Of a DNA stretch of 64,000 nucleotides, positions 44,967 through 60,480 are shown piece by piece (the stretch's first letter is position 1; the number at the start of each line of letters is the position of its first letter). Where the stretch lies: the NCBI GenBank assembly GCA_014529385.2, contig CM043947.1, positions 119,732,891 to 119,796,890 of the forward strand, written 5' to 3'. Origin of the DNA: Adiantum capillus-veneris. Its lineage: Eukaryota; Streptophyta; Polypodiopsida; Polypodiales; Pteridaceae. The notes under the pieces were generated by a model. The model did no database searches, was not told where the DNA came from, and was given only the letters and a program-made list of their open reading frames with translations. The translations under genes were made by a program, and so were the position numbers.

Positions 44967-47900
44967 TTGTTAGCTTTAAATCCAAAATTAAGAAGGCACT
45001 GGTCCACGAGTGTTAGCACCAGGATGCCAAGAGCTAAGGGAAATGTCCAAGGAGTGCAAAACATGGCTTTGAGGGTAGGTAGCCCCACCGATGTTCTTCC
45101 ATTGGTGGATGCGATTATAGAGAAGAGGATGCAGGTACAAGCCTACATAGATGGTGGAGCGCAGGTTTGTGTCATGATGGAAGTATCCATGAAAGAGACG
45201 GGAGTCAAGGCAGTAGTTAGATCAAATGTGCGCATGAGGATGGCCAATCATACTAAAGCCAGGTGTCTGGGTGTGGCACAGGATGTGAAGGTTAAGGTGA
45301 TGGGCATAGAGTGCCTAATTGACTTCTTTGTGATGAAAGCAGGGGATAATGCTTACCCTATCATTTTGGGTAGGCCATGGCTGTTGGCAATAGGTGCAAA
45401 GCAGGATTGGGAGAGCAAAGTGTTCACATTTCCTGACAAAGAGAGAAGCAGACAAATTGTGCTTGATTTGAAGACCAAGGAGAGCAGTTCTCGTCCTATG
45501 GAAGTTAAAGATGAGGGCAATACGACGAGCTATGAGTACGATACCGAGACGGGCTATGATGAAGGCTATACTAGCACGGAGGAAGGGGAGAGCGAGGATG
45601 ACATGTTAAAGATAGATGCAGACTTGTTCGGGGTCACCATAGACGACTCTCCACCTAAAGAAGAAGGTATGCAGCCTCAAGCTCATGGTTTAAGCATAGA
45701 GGAGGTTTCAAGCATGATAAGTGAAGACTTAACCAAAGGGGAAAAGGAAGGATATGTTCAACTGTGTGAGTCCTATCCAAATCTGTTTGCAACGGAGTAC
45801 AAGCATTTGCGAGGTGCAAAAGGGGTGGAGCACAAAATTGTTCTTAAGGAGGGGCATAAGCCTAAAGCACAGAAGCTGAGAAGACTAGGAGAAATTCAAA
45901 AGGAAGCCCTTTGGCAGGAGATCAATAAGCTATTGGATGCAGGCATCATATATCCTGTGAAGGAGTCAGAGTGGGTCTCGCCAGTGGTCATAACCCCTAA
46001 GAAGAATGGGAAATGGAGAGTGTGTGTTGACTACAAGCCATTGAATGCCGCGACCAAGAGGAATCACTACCCCTTGCCATTTCAAGATGAAATCCTAAAC
46101 CAGGTGGCTGGGCATGAGAGGTACTCAATTATGGATGGCTTTTACGGGTATTTTTAGATAGGGATTGCACTTGAAGACCATTTGAAGACCACATTCATAT
46201 CTCCATGGGGTTGTTTCACTTACCGCCGAATGCCATTTGGATTGGTGAATGCATATGCCACGTTCCAAGGTTGGATGAATAGGGTATTTGGTCCATACTT
46301 GGGCCGTTTTATTAGGGTCTTCGTGGATGATATCGGCTGCTACAGTTCAAGGTTGGAGCACCTATCAAAGCTCCAGTTATGCTTTCACAGGCATGATGAA
46401 GAAGGAGGTCAGCTGAACCCGAAGAAGTGCAAGCTAGCACAGCCTCGAGCACAATCGTTAGGACATGTGGTGTCGCAAAACGGTATAGAGGCGGATCCCG
46501 AGAAGGTAAAAGCGTGGTGTTGATGGAGCCACCATCAGATGCTCAAGGTTTGGCTTCATTTGTTCATAAGCTGAAATATTTGTCACGTTTCTTTTGGATG
46601 CTGTCGCAATATGTGCATCCTCTTCAAAAGAGGGCTCAACAAGTGCATGTCTATGGGTGGGATGAGGAAGTTCAAGAGGCTTTTGATAGGGTTAAAGAGA
46701 TTTTGTGTCAGTTGCCAGCGGTGTGTCTTCCCAATGGAGAGGACGACTTCTATATGTCTATGACAGTGGGCACAATTGCTATTGGAGCGGTTCTGCTGCA
46801 AAAGGTAGGGAGAAGCCAGAAGCCGATATACTTCGAGAGTAGGGTGATTAGCCTAGGAGAGGCTACCTACACCGAGGCAGAGCAATGGGTGATGGCTCTA
46901 GTCTTCGCTTGCAGAAAGTTCAAGGTCCATTTGATTGTGCGTAAGTTTTTTTTGTTGACGGCTAATAATCTATTGCCAGAGGTAGTGCTACATTTGAGGC
47001 CAGGAAGGAGGATTATGAAGTGGGTGTTGGAGCTACAGGAGTTCGAGTTCGAGTTCAAGGTGGATCACACGAGTCGGTCTCACCTGGCAGACATTCTTGT
47101 CAGTAAGGCTATGGATTTTCCGGCCTATCCAAGGGTGGTACGAGATGAATCCAAGGAGGAACCCGACTTGGAAGATGCTTTCACTATGTGGTTCGACGGA
47201 GCATATCTAAGGGTAGTGCAGAAAGCAGGAGGAGGTGTGGTGATACACGACCCACACGACAAAACTATATTTTCAAAGGCGTATGATCTAGAGGATGTCC
47301 ACACCAATAATGAGGCGGAGTATCTCACTCTGCATTTGGGTTTGAAGCAGTGCATAGAGTTCGGCATTTCAAGGTTGGTGGTGAAGGGAGATGCGTTGTT
47401 GGTCATCAAGCAATTGTTAGGCCAATGGCAGGTAAAGCGCCATTCTTTGAAGCATTGGTTCTTTTCCATCAAAAAGATGCTGAAGTCTTTTGAATAAGTC
47501 CAATTCAAACATGTGAGGAGAGAGCAGAATCAAGGGGCGGATCAACTAGCTAGCAGCAAAGTACAAGTACATGTTGCAGGTCTATATGTGGCCCCAGCCA
47601 CTTATGTAGGTAGAGAGACTCTTAAGGAGATTGAAGGCTTTTTGAGTACAGGGCAATGTTCAGAGGGGTTGTCCAAGCTGCAAAAGAGGAGAGTGGTGCA
47701 AAAGGCTCGCAAATTCACACTGGTAGGTGAGGATCTCATGAACTACGGGCGTGACGGAGTGTTTAGAAGGGTGTTGTACAAAGAAGAGATAGGGATGGTG
47801 CTGGAGCAATGCCATGAAGATAGCGGACATCAGGGCAAAGATCAAGTTCTGTTTCGAGTGCTTAGAGAAGGCTTTTGGTGGCCTTCCATTGTGAAGGATG

Positions 47901-48905
47901 TGCATTACTGGTACAAGACGTGCCACGAATGTCAGAGTATAGGTGAAAGACGACTGGTAGTGGAGTCACAGGGCGCCATCATCGCACAAAGCGCCTTTGA
48001 GAAGTGGGGTCTGGATGCAATAGGCCCTCTCCCAAAGTCTACTAGTGGTAAGAAGTGCGTGGTGGTAGCCATCGACTACCTTACAAGGTGGGTCGAAACC
48101 AAAGCAGTGAAAGAAGTAAATGCTAGTGTTGTGGCTCAGTTTGTGTTTGATAACATATGTTTCCGTTTTGGTGTTCCATGGGTGTTAGTTTCTGATAGGG
48201 GTCAGGGGTTTAGAAGCAAGCTCATAAGCGCACTAGTGGAAAAGTTAAAGATTCAGCATAGGTTTTCCTCACCCTATCACCCCCAATGCAATGGTCTAGT
48301 TGAGAGTGCTAATGTCAAATTGTCAAAATGTTAACAAAGTATGTGTATAAGTAGGAAGCTGAGTGGGAAGCAAATCTAGATAAGTGTCTGTGGGCGTATA
48401 GAACGTCCTATAAAGTAGCTACAAAGTTCACCCCATTCGAGCTTGTCTATGGTAAGGAGGCAGTGTTACCAGTGCATGCACAGATAGGTGCTTTAAAGGG
48501 TATGTGGCGTGTCAATGCCACTCAAAAAGGGGTTCTACAGGATCGGATAGCCAGCTTGGAGGCTTTGCAGATGGATAGAGAGGCAGCAGTTGACTACTAC
48601 GTGAAGCAGAGAGAGAAGCCAAGTTCAATCAAAACCTACTAGACAAGAAGATAGAGGAAGGAGACCTCATTATAAAGTACGAAAGTTACCTGGATTTCAC
48701 ATTCCAGAAAAAGTTGAAGAAGAAGTGGACGGGTCCATATAAAGTGAATAAGGCCTTTCCGAATGGGACATATCAACTGGTAAGGGCAAATGGCAAGCTT
48801 CTCAGGAACAGAGTAAATGGTGTGCGGCTCAAACTGTATTTCGAGAGGCATTTAGTGCCTGAAGTGCAACAGATTATGGTCAAGGGGGGTGGGCAACCCA
48901 CCTAA
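44967..48905 (+). pseudogene. pol: Gypsy Pol: protease, RT, RNase H, second RNase H, integrase
   Basis: The protease has AYIDGGAQVCVM (DGGA for the common DTGA) and ILGRPW. The RT has WRVCVDYKPLN, a TAG at 46155 in GFYGYF*IGIALED, then FTYRRMPFGLVNA and FVDD as its catalytic motif. A one-base insertion near 46508 shifts the frame. The first RNase H has AIGAVLLQK. A second, archaeal-type RNase H follows with WFDGAYLRV, NNEAEY and VVKGDALLV. A TAA at 47495 precedes integrase with its HHCC zinc site (HEDSGHQG...CHEC), GLDAIGPLP, VSDRGQGF and GLVESAN. A frameshift at about 48330 and a TAG near 48351 follow, and the C-terminal segment KKKWTGPYKVNKAFPNGTYQL ends at 48905. At least six lesions exclude an active enzyme. 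Confidence 0.92.
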
Positions 48906-49047
48906 AGCATGCGGTGTGCAGGAGAAAAAAGATGATGTTTTTGTACATAGCTTGTACATACACTTATGCTTTTTTCAATGCTTTTAATCATCAGTTTGGT
49001 GTGCCAGTTTTAAAGTTTGTACATATGCTTTTGATCGAACATAAATG

Positions 49048-49068
49048 TTCAACGACGGGGCTGGGCAA
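49048..49068 (+). promoter_or_regulatory. Polypurine tract before LTR 3
   Basis: ACGACGGGGCTGGGCAA abuts the LTR start TGATGG. The spacers before LTR 2 (ACGAGGGGGTGGGCAA) and LTR 4 carry better-preserved versions. Confidence 0.65.
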
Positions 49069-50406
49069 TGATGGTACAGCTAAAGTTGGTCGAAGCTAGC
49101 AAGTGATCTATACCAGGCCAAGACAGCAATTGAGTGCAGTGCAAAAGGCTAGGACAGGCACCAAGGACCTTGGCAGCCAAAGGATAACGGGAAAGTATGC
49201 CTGATGCGGTTTTTTAGGCCAAAAGTGCAGCGGAATGATCCAGTTGGGATGGCAGGTCAAGAGGTCCGAAATGCCAAGTCAAAAATCTAGAATGTAGAGT
49301 TCAGCGTGCTCTAGAAGCCGGTTCAGACGGCTCATCAAACGGAGCCCCGGTGCTCAAGATATTGCAGTTTAAAGAAAGAGTGTGTAGCAGATCCTCGACA
49401 GGCAAGGCAGCTAGGGACAGGCGGCCCGGGCTGATGTCAGTGTATATGTGTATAGTGCTCAAGTTATGGAGCATGCCTGTCTTCTCGGATTGCAAATTGG
49501 AGCTCTAGATAGCAAGATATGGCCAGTTGCACATTTTCAGGGGGCCGTGTGTCTGAGCCCAATGGACCGCATTGGGAAATGTGCCATCTGGCGTCGTTTT
49601 AGCCTCGCCAAGATTCTGGATGAAAGGGTGTACCATATGGAGTTAGCACGAATCAACTGCACGTCAATCGGATGCTTAGTCGACAAGATACAGCAAAACG
49701 AATTCGGGAGCATTTAACAACGAGAGGTTTGCAGATGCTGTTTGGCTTTGTTTTGCTGCCTTGAATGACGGCATTGAAGATCCCAAAGTGGGGCAAGAGG
49801 CAGAGAATTTGAAGGCGGACGTGGTGTGTTTAGGCCGGGCTCCAAAGCCGGTTCATAGACCAACTGGGCAATGCACAGCAAAGCACCCAATGCAAACCAA
49901 AAAGGGGCTTTTTTATTGAAGTTGAAATGGGGTTTTTTCAAGTTTTCAAAAGGATTTGAAAGCCATGATCCATGAGGCTGCCACATGGCGGGCAGTGCTC
50001 CCACATGTGGTTGCGCAGCGCGTATTGGCGGGCTATATAAGCTAGGGCGTGGCCCTTTTAGAGACATGCAAGAGAGAGGGAGGGAGAGCTCCCTTCGTGA
50101 GTTATGGCGTCGACAGCCCTGGGCGCTACTCTGGCGGCGGTATCACGGAGCAGGTGGTGGGTTGCCGGATACGGCGGTTTTGGAGACGAGCGGGGCGACG
50201 GAGTCGTGCGCCCGCGCGGTCCCTTGCGGCGTTGATGACAAGGGGGCGGTGCCCGCGGCCTTGGAAGGCCTCATTTTGGAAGGCTGAGGGGGAAGGGCAT
50301 TAGCGACATCGCTAATGCCCCCCCGGCTCGCGTTAGAGAACGACCCCACGGGAGAAGAGAGAGAATATAGCCAGCTGAGGCGGTGCCAATTAGGAGGAGG
50401 GTCAAG

Positions 50407-50491
<85 letters not shown>

Positions 50492-51422
50492 GAGGGATTC
50501 AATGGGCGGCCAAATGGACCAAGACAACGACTATCCGGGCCAAAGAGGGCGAAGGAGAAATTGAAGGGAGAGAGAGAAGGAGGCCAAGCCAAATGCAAGG
50601 CCCCAAGGAAGAAGACAAAGAGAAGTCGGATAGAGGAAAGGGAGAGTCAAAGTAAAAATGGAGCAGTGTAAGGTTGAGGCCAATAGGGGTAAAAATGAAG
50701 AGATAAAAATTAAAAAATAAAAAGCCTAGGGGGCAAAAGCGACATCGCTAATGCCCCCCCCTAGTGCAAAGAGTGAAGAAGAGAGAAATAGAGCAAAGCG
50801 GTGCCCTCTTCTCAAAATATACCAATTCAAGATGCCGGGTGGACCTATTAAATTGTAAATTCCCAAATAAAAGCCACCCCCTATAAAAGTTAAAAATCAA
50901 TCAAATTGGGGGCTTTTTTTTTAGCCTTTTGAGGCGCCGTTTGAAGCCTTCAAAGTGGACTTCTCTAGCAAGCTAGCCCCTTTGTAACTTTTGCTTGACA
51001 ATGGCCATGGTGATGGCATTGCAAGCCGGTGTATGTTTTCTTTGAAGTGCAATCAAGCCACAGTTGCCTCCCAAGCTCTTGTTTCCCCTTCCCCCTTTCT
51101 CTTTCTCCTACTTTCATGTCCCTCCTGGATGCCGGCTGTGCGGACGTGTGTACCCCCCGAACCGATGGTGCTTTGAGTGAGAGAGTGAGATTGAGTGGTT
51201 ATGTGCATGTGTAAGGGTGGAGACAGACAGTGGTAGAAGGTGTACCTTGTGTGGTGGGTTTGTACAGTGTGTGAGAAGTGGCAATGGAGCACGCGGTGGT
51301 CTGCTAGTGTTAAGTGTTTCTCTGAAGGTGTTTTCTGAGAGGATAGGGGTGATGTGAATACCTTGAGCTATAGAGAGGCCCGTTTGTTTGTGTTGGGTGT
51401 GTTCCCCCATTCCCCCTCTCCA
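49069..51422 (+). repeat. LTR 3 of the gypsy array (3' LTR of the coding copy)
   Basis: 2354 bp. It is preceded by the polypurine tract at 49048-49068. TATATAA at 50034 and a GA run at 50411-50490. Confidence 0.9.
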
Positions 51423-51519
51423 CCGTTATGACGTGACAACATCAATTTGGTGTGCCACTTTTAAAGTCTGTACATATGCTTTTGGTCGAACATAATTGTT
51501 CAACGAGGGGGCTGGGCAA

Positions 51520-53956
<2,437 letters not shown>

Positions 53957-54214
53957 GCGTTATGACGCGACAACAAGTTGTTGCGCCAAAATGCGATAGC
54001 GGTGCTTTTCTGGAGTGGCGGCACCAGTTTCGCGTTGTGGCGCGATTGTTTCACGGCGGCTGACACATGGCGTAATCATCACGGTGGCCCCATGATGCAC
54101 GTCAATTGATGCCATCAATGTCCTCGAGAGTCCGATAAATATGACTTGCTCCCCCATTTGCCCTTTGTTTGGATGTTGTGTGCTCTCGTCTATCTTCGCT
54201 TTTGAATTTCCGTT
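53957..54214. repeat. GC-rich spacer, right side of the nested array
   Basis: 53960-54105 repeats 38955-39105. The last 100 bp (GATAAATATGACTTG onward) are AT-richer and probably hold the promoter of the gene at 54215. Confidence 0.6.
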
Positions 54215-55828
54215 ATGGACCCCTTCAATGTTGAAGCAGAGGAGGAAGTGCCTTGCTCTGAGGATGCCCCCCAAGACAAACTATCTCATTTTCTATACCG
54301 CATTGGGCTTCAGCAGTGCGAGACAAAGATCAGGTCGATGTTCAATCCAGATTTTTCTTTGCATGAGTGGATTGTCTCCGCGCAACATTATCTATCAGGT
54401 TTTGAGAAGACCTACTAGCAGCAAACGTCCGGTAGCACTGTCGAGATACAAGGAGTTCGTTTTGTTCACATGAAGGATATCAATTTGGACTCCTCCAAGA
54501 AACACATATTTTCTAGGAATTGCCTTAAGCTGCCAATGCACTTGCGAATAACATACTACAAGTGTATACTTCATAACCGCAAGTGTCAAGTGGCTGAATA
54601 TTATGCAGGTTTTATTGTATATTTGCATTTAATTTTGGATGAGCATGTTGATGCTGCAAAGGCCTCGCTAGGGCTCTTGGGGAAGCCTTTCCTTGGAGGT
54701 TTCAGAGGGAGTCCAGCTTCAGGAGGGTGCTTTGCCTACTAGTGTTCTACCTACCATACCTATTGGTGATTTGCAGTATGTCATGCTTAACGACATTATG
54801 GAGCTTTTTGACCTTCGAGAGGACTATCGCCTTACCATTGTGGCACAGAATCTGGAAGAGGATGATGTTGTCATTGACCCTGAGCACGACAAGTATTCTG
54901 TTATAGATGCCCATGTAAATGACGATGAGTTTGTTGACCCCGCAAGTGCACTTGTGATGATTTATAATGATGTTGCTAGGTATGAGCACACACTTCCAAC
55001 AGAAAAGGAGTTCATGGAAGTGAAAAAGGGCTAGGGATTGAAGAAATGGGTAAGGCAAGCACTTCTTCATCATCTTTGGCCTTAACCTCCAATGCGCCCA
55101 CTGGAGGTCATGGCGGCATCAACCTATGGAATGAGGACTTACTTGAGGAAGATGAAAACCAGAAGGTAATCTTTTTTTATTTGCCTTACCTTTTTGGTTT
55201 CTACTTATCTCATTTCATAACTTTAATTTGTTGCAATTGGTGGTCTATGATGATACCTTCATATCTCATTTGTTGCAATCGTGGATGAGGCATGGGAGAT
55301 TTAGGTAAGAATTCCTCTCTCGGTCAATACTTAAAGAATCTTAAGTATCTGAGTTTTTTGGTCTTCCATTCGTCCTTCTCCAATAACAACGCAGAGCTAC
55401 CCTTGATGACGTTGAAGACACTTTCAAGATATTTAGGAGGGGCCGTCATTAGGTGGAATGCAGATAAAATAATGCTTTTACAAAAATAAGCCGCATTGTA
55501 TATGTTTGGCCAAGGGCCAGGAATGTATGGTTTGCGTAGTCGCTATTTTTTGACCCAAGCAGCATATGGTTTGGCATGCGGAATCACTGACCCTGTGCAA
55601 TTACTAGAGTATGACAAGCATGCTATGTTTCGCAATAAACAACCAGTTGCGCATCTGCCTACTAAAGAAATGTCTCTTGTGGCTGTGGAGGTGGAGACAA
55701 ATGTATTGTCAACAAACGAACCTGCAGGACTAGGTTGCAAAAGACCAAGGCAAGAAGAAGACGATAACACACAGCAGGCAAAAAGGCTTGAATATTTTGT
55801 AACTTTTCCTGACGAAGATGAAGAATAG
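54215..55828 (+). pseudogene. Gene 3 of the large transposon: unknown acidic protein
   Basis: The start MDPFNVEAEEEVPCSED is followed by one in-frame TAG (54416-54418) and then FVHMKDINLDSSKKHIF up to 54742. A frame change leads to 54700-55032, an acidic stretch (NLEEDDVVIDPEHDKYSVID). Next is INLWNEDLLEEDENQK before a GTAATC donor at about 55165. A final part near 55300-55828 includes YMFGQGPGMYGLRSRYF and a basic KRPRQEEDD that could be a nuclear signal. I recognise no family. It starts divergently from the histone-like gene across the GC-rich spacer and converges on the transposase-like gene. Confidence 0.45.
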
Positions 55829-56049
55829 AGAAGCTCCAATGTATATTGTCGATGCCAAAATATAGTACATTTTCTATCAAAATAATGAGTACATTATGTT
55901 TCTCACTTTTGTGACTAGTTGTCTTCTCTTGGCACGAAAAATTATATTGTGTTACAATGCGCTATCTTTAGGAAGTCTCAAACAACTTGGGTCAGAGTTT
56001 TCCAAGTTTTTCTAATGTGCTCTTTTTGAAGTCGCCACTCTGCATGTCG

Positions 56050-58878
56050 TCATGCCGCAGAAGATGCCTCCCATATTTCCTTCTTCCGTCGTTTGCTTGC
56101 TAATCTCATTGCTTGGACGATCTGACTGTCTTTGACACATTCCTTTTGGTGTGTTCTATGCATAAGTTTTCGATAAGTCCATTGATGTAGTTCCTCCAAA
56201 CTGTTGGCTTTGTTTTCACCACCTTTGTGACGAGTGTGGTTGAAATATCCAGTACGGGCTTGGTAGTGAGTTTTCTCCATACCTTGTGTAGACCATATAG
56301 CCAAGGTACCATACTGCCTAGCAAACCAAGGCATGTGGTTGCATATGATATGCTACAAAAAAGACCAGCTTATTGTTTATATGTAAATATATAATCACAA
56401 TTCTATCAAATAAAGTAATATACCATGTAATGAGTTATGTGTTGATTTGTCCATGCAGCTATGAAAGACCTGTGGAAGGTCTCCAGAGTGTCTTAAAACA
56501 ATGTATAGTTAGTATCTCTCCAAGTATTGAGCTCACAAAACTTGAATATGGAATCCAAACTTTTCCACACGGTCGCTTTGCGAGTCCTTGCTGCACCATT
56601 GTCAGTGTGGTCAACCACTGCATTGTGTAGGTTTCTCCATCGGTTGTATCTCAATGTCAACCTTTCCTGAGCACTTTGGCTTTCGCGTTGTCTGCCACTT
56701 GTTGGCATCGACAAGAAGAGACGGGCTTTCACACCGCCAATAGACGAATTCTTTGGCACATCTCGACCATTCTTAAACCTCTTCTCGTCTTGCTCTATTT
56801 TCACATGTCCTCCATGCAAGCCCATATCTGAGAAAACTATTTCCAATGATAATATAGCCCTTTGTTTGGTTGATGCTGGCCGAGTGGTCCAAGCCAAACA
56901 AATGTACAGAAACATAAGTTTCTCAATGATTCTACAGAGTGCATGTATCGTGCAAATATGTACTCTGGATAGTGGAATATCCAACACTGGGTGGAAGTTA
57001 AGGTCCTGCAAGTGCCTGTCCGGTGCTCTCCTCCAATTTCTTTTGTCAAGACCAATGACTCCTCCCATGCAATACAAACAAGGGCTTTTACTTGTTTCTC
57101 CTTTTGAGATGTTGTACACACACTTTAGGGTTTTGAGATCTCCAGTCATATGCCACTCTACTATGTATGAACCCATGCCTAATACATCGAGTGTCTTTCC
57201 ATTTATCTATTCGCTTATGACTTCAAGAATACTTGTTTGATGGAAAACCCAGTTAAGAATATCGAAATTTTCTGCAAGCACCTGAAATGGGAAAACCAAA
57301 CCAATCAAATGAAACATGTCTAACCATTTTTTAAAGCAAAAAGTTGTTGATATCAAACCTTGAATGTGGCTAATAAGAAAATATTGTTTTCGGATTGCAC
57401 GGTAAAGTTTCTAGGGTCGTTTGAAGCAATGCTTTCATCTAATGCTCTATTCATAAGTGTTATTGTGACACGCTCAACCTTTGTCTCTTTCACTAGCTCG
57501 CACTCATCCAGTTTAAGCACAAACTTCAAAACTCCATTTCATTCCTCTTGAGAAACCTCGAACAATTGAACAATATATGTCTGCAAAGCTACTAAATCAT
57601 AAAATATATTATTGTATTTGTTTCAATGTCCGAAGCACTTCCTGGTTGACCTCCAGTCTTGTCTTTTGAATGGAGAAAGGATTTGGCAGCAACGTGTGCT
57701 TGAGATTGAACTTCTTACTTTGTTGATGCATAGTTTTGTAAACAAAAAACTAAGTAAATGGACTATTTCCAAGTTTTCAAATGCTACACATATCCAATAT
57801 ACCTAAAAATTGCAGACATTTGATTTGACAGGTGAAGACAATTGATTCTAACACCAGACATACCTAAAAATGCAGAATAACCTTTGTTGGATATTCCAGC
57901 TTCATCCAGAATTGACTGAACATCACATGTTTGGAGTTGATTCTGTTTCAAAAGAGTGTCAAGTTGCTTAGCAACAATCTTGTAGTAGCGCTTATCGTCC
58001 AAAAGTTCGGCGACATGTTTGCGTTTTAGTATGAGGCCATAAGGAATTGAAGAAGTTGGTGTGTTGCTGTCAATATTTGACTGAGGATGTAGCAACGATC
58101 TAAGCATAAATATGAAAAGTAAGATATAAAATTACAAATGTAAAGATGAATTAAACGTGCTTGAATGATAATCTTACTTGATTGCTTTAACCCTCTTCTT
58201 CAAACCCCCAGAACCAACCTTCAGCTATTCAATGTCTCATAAGCGTCGTTCTCTTAACCGAGGACCCAAGACAATATTTTTTTCTCTGAGATCCTGCGTG
58301 AGTTGCGTGATGATTTCATCCTTGCCTTTAAGTTGCTGAGCCCACTCTATCACAGTTTGCTTCAAGCAAAAGTTTTCTTTGTGTGCAAGGTCTCTCTCAA
58401 GCTTAATAATATCACTTCTGGCCGCCAAGTGCTTAGTGTAGCCATATAAACCAGAATATCTGTCTCCTACATAGTTCAGTAATGACGTTATGTTTCTGAA
58501 CGGTGGAGTTGAATTGGTGATAGGATGCTCAGGATATATCCTGCCATCCACCCAAAGATCGACGCTTTTTTTACCTTGAAATCTGAAGTTCTCTTTTGAA
58601 GCTTCGGAAAGGATGCCTCGCTTATTCTTCTTGTGGAGGGGATCGTATTCTCTGGACAGTTCGATATGCGTATGATACACATCGTTTTGACTCCTCGTCT
58701 GAGTTCTGTGTGAAGATGATAATGACATTGAGACGACTTGGTGAATGAGAAAGCTCAAAACAGAGGAGAGCGCAAGAGTGGAGCAAATGGAAGAGAGCTC
58801 AAGGGAAGAGACTGCGCGCAGGCGGAAAGCAAGGGAGACACGAAACTGAGGAGAAGAATAACATTCAATGCACCTCAT
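56050..58878 (-). pseudogene. Gene 4 of the large transposon: transposase-like protein
   Basis: The 5' exon (58878-58240) is hydrophilic and ends in a coiled coil (HLAARSDIIKLERDLAHK...QLKGKDEIITQL). Later pieces: 58107-57870 (KRYYKIVAKQLDTLL, ILDEAGISNKGYSAFLGM); about 57545-57358 (VERVTITLMNRALDESI, FTVQSENNIFLL); and 57240-56500 with MTGDLKTLKCVYNISKG, SPCLYCMGG and HICTIHALCRIIEKL. The last, 56340-56050, reads MPWFARQYGTLAIWSTQGMEK followed by YFNHTRHKGG. The GD-K-L, CxxC, H-x-C-x2-H-A and late STQG-E motifs resemble an unclassified group of eukaryotic DDE-type transposases. I cannot assign a superfamily. Short introns are implied and at least one stop is visible. Confidence 0.5.
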
Positions 58879-59095
58879 TGAGCGCCAAATCTTAGTTTTG
58901 AAAAATCCAAAAGATTGAGATAATCGACGTTCAATTCGGAGCCGTCGTAGTTATCATTGTCTGAACACTTTTTGAGAGTTTTAATAAACGTACCCCCCAA
59001 ATGTGATATCCGAGTTTTTTTGAAAGTGAATATCAAAAATGAAATTAGGGACTTTTTATTATCTCTCTCTAAGCTGACCTGGCATTTCTTACAAG

Positions 59096-59126
59096 GCCCA
59101 TTTTTGAGTCCAAACTTTTCCTAATG
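59096..59126 (-). repeat. Right terminal inverted repeat of the large transposon
   Basis: Reverse complement of the left end with four differences. Flanking DNA on the right is unrelated to the left flank. Confidence 0.6.
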
Positions 59127-59512
59127 ACTAATTGCTATGCCTATATTGTTCACCCACTATGCTCACAAAATAATTTCTCAAAAGTACTCTCATTAATTTC
59201 CGCTAATCTCAAGTTAATAGGACAATTCCATTACATTGGTATCAGAGCATTTGGTTTCTCTTTTCTTGCTTAAGAAGAGAGGTCCTTAAGTAGCCTATAA
59301 ATGGTTGATGTTGGTAATTATATTAGGGTAAGTGGAACTGGGATCTATTATCGGTTTGTTGAGCCACTATGTGGGTTATGGTGCACACCTCGGGAGCTTT
59401 GGACTTAATAATGGAGTCTTTTTAGACTTTCCTACAGCTTTACCATTATTGAGCCATAAGAAGTCCAAAAGGAGCTAGCCCTCGGCAAATCTTCTATGTT
59501 AGACCTACTCCA
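59127..59512 (+). other. End of an LTR with tRNA-Met primer site, plus orientation
   Basis: TGGTATCAGAGC at 59237-59248 follows ...CCATTACA, one base after an LTR-like CA end. It marks the 3' edge of a plus-strand 5' LTR, whose start cannot be placed. No coding sequence follows before the minus-strand gypsy remnant begins. Confidence 0.55.
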
Positions 59513-60480
59513 CTACTCTCTATAATTATTGCTTTTTAATGCAATCGACAGTCCGTCTTGTAATAGGACTGCTCCAATAGCATAGTCACTAGCATCCGTT
59601 TCCAAAACGAATGGTTTCAAAGGATCTATGATAGCTAGTATAGGAGTTGTAGCTAATGCATCCTTGAGTGTATTGAAATTGTGTTGTTGAGCGGATCCCC
59701 ACTGAAAAGATTTACCTTTGCCTTTGAGTTGATCCGTCATGGGAACACAATTTGAGCATATTTTTTAACGAACCTTCGGTAAAAATCTGTAATTCTTCCA
59801 TATTTTTAGGAGAAGGACATTTCCAGATGGTATCCACTTTAGATTGATCCATATATAGCCCGTTAGCTGAAATAACATGCCCTAAATAATGAATTTTGTC
59901 TTTTAGAAAATCACATTTAGATTCCTTGGCATATAATTTGTTTGTGCGTAACAACTCAAACACCAGCGTGAGATGTTGTAAGTTTTCTTCTTCAGAAGCA
60001 CTATAGACTAGGATGTCATCGAGGAAAACAATGACAAATTTGCCCAAATATGGCTTCAAGACACTATCCATAAGTGTCATGAATGTTGCAGGCGCATTGG
60101 TTAACCCAAAGGGCATCACCAAGAACTCATAGTGTCCAAACCATGTTCGGAATGAAGTTTTGGGTATATCGGCAAGTCGAATACGGACTTAGTGATATCC
60201 TGACCCCACAAGTCTATTTTTGTAAAAATGCGAGCATGAGCGAGCTTGTCAAACAACTCATCTACTCTTGGCAATGGGCATTTGTCTTAACTGTAACCAC
60301 ATTTAAGCCACGGTAGTCTTTTCACATGCGCATACTGCCGTCTTTTTTCTTCACTAAGAGGATAGGTGAAGCCCATGGTGAAGAACTAGGTTGTATAAAC
60401 CCTCTGCTAAGGTAGTCAACAAGCTAACATTCCACCTCAACGGCTTCTGAATAACTCATACGGTAAGGTGGTTTACTAAC
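59513..60480 (-). pseudogene. RT and partial RNase H of the truncated gypsy element
   Basis: Degraded pieces at 60300-60130 read ELFDKLAHARIFTKIDL. The intact stretch 60122-59712 has PFGLTNAPATFM and VFLDDILVYS (catalytic DD), then LGHVISANGL. After a shift, 59740-59513 has FQWGSAQQHNFNTLKDAL and VLETDASDYAIGAVLLQ, the start of RNase H. The element stops in the middle of that domain. Confidence 0.88.
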
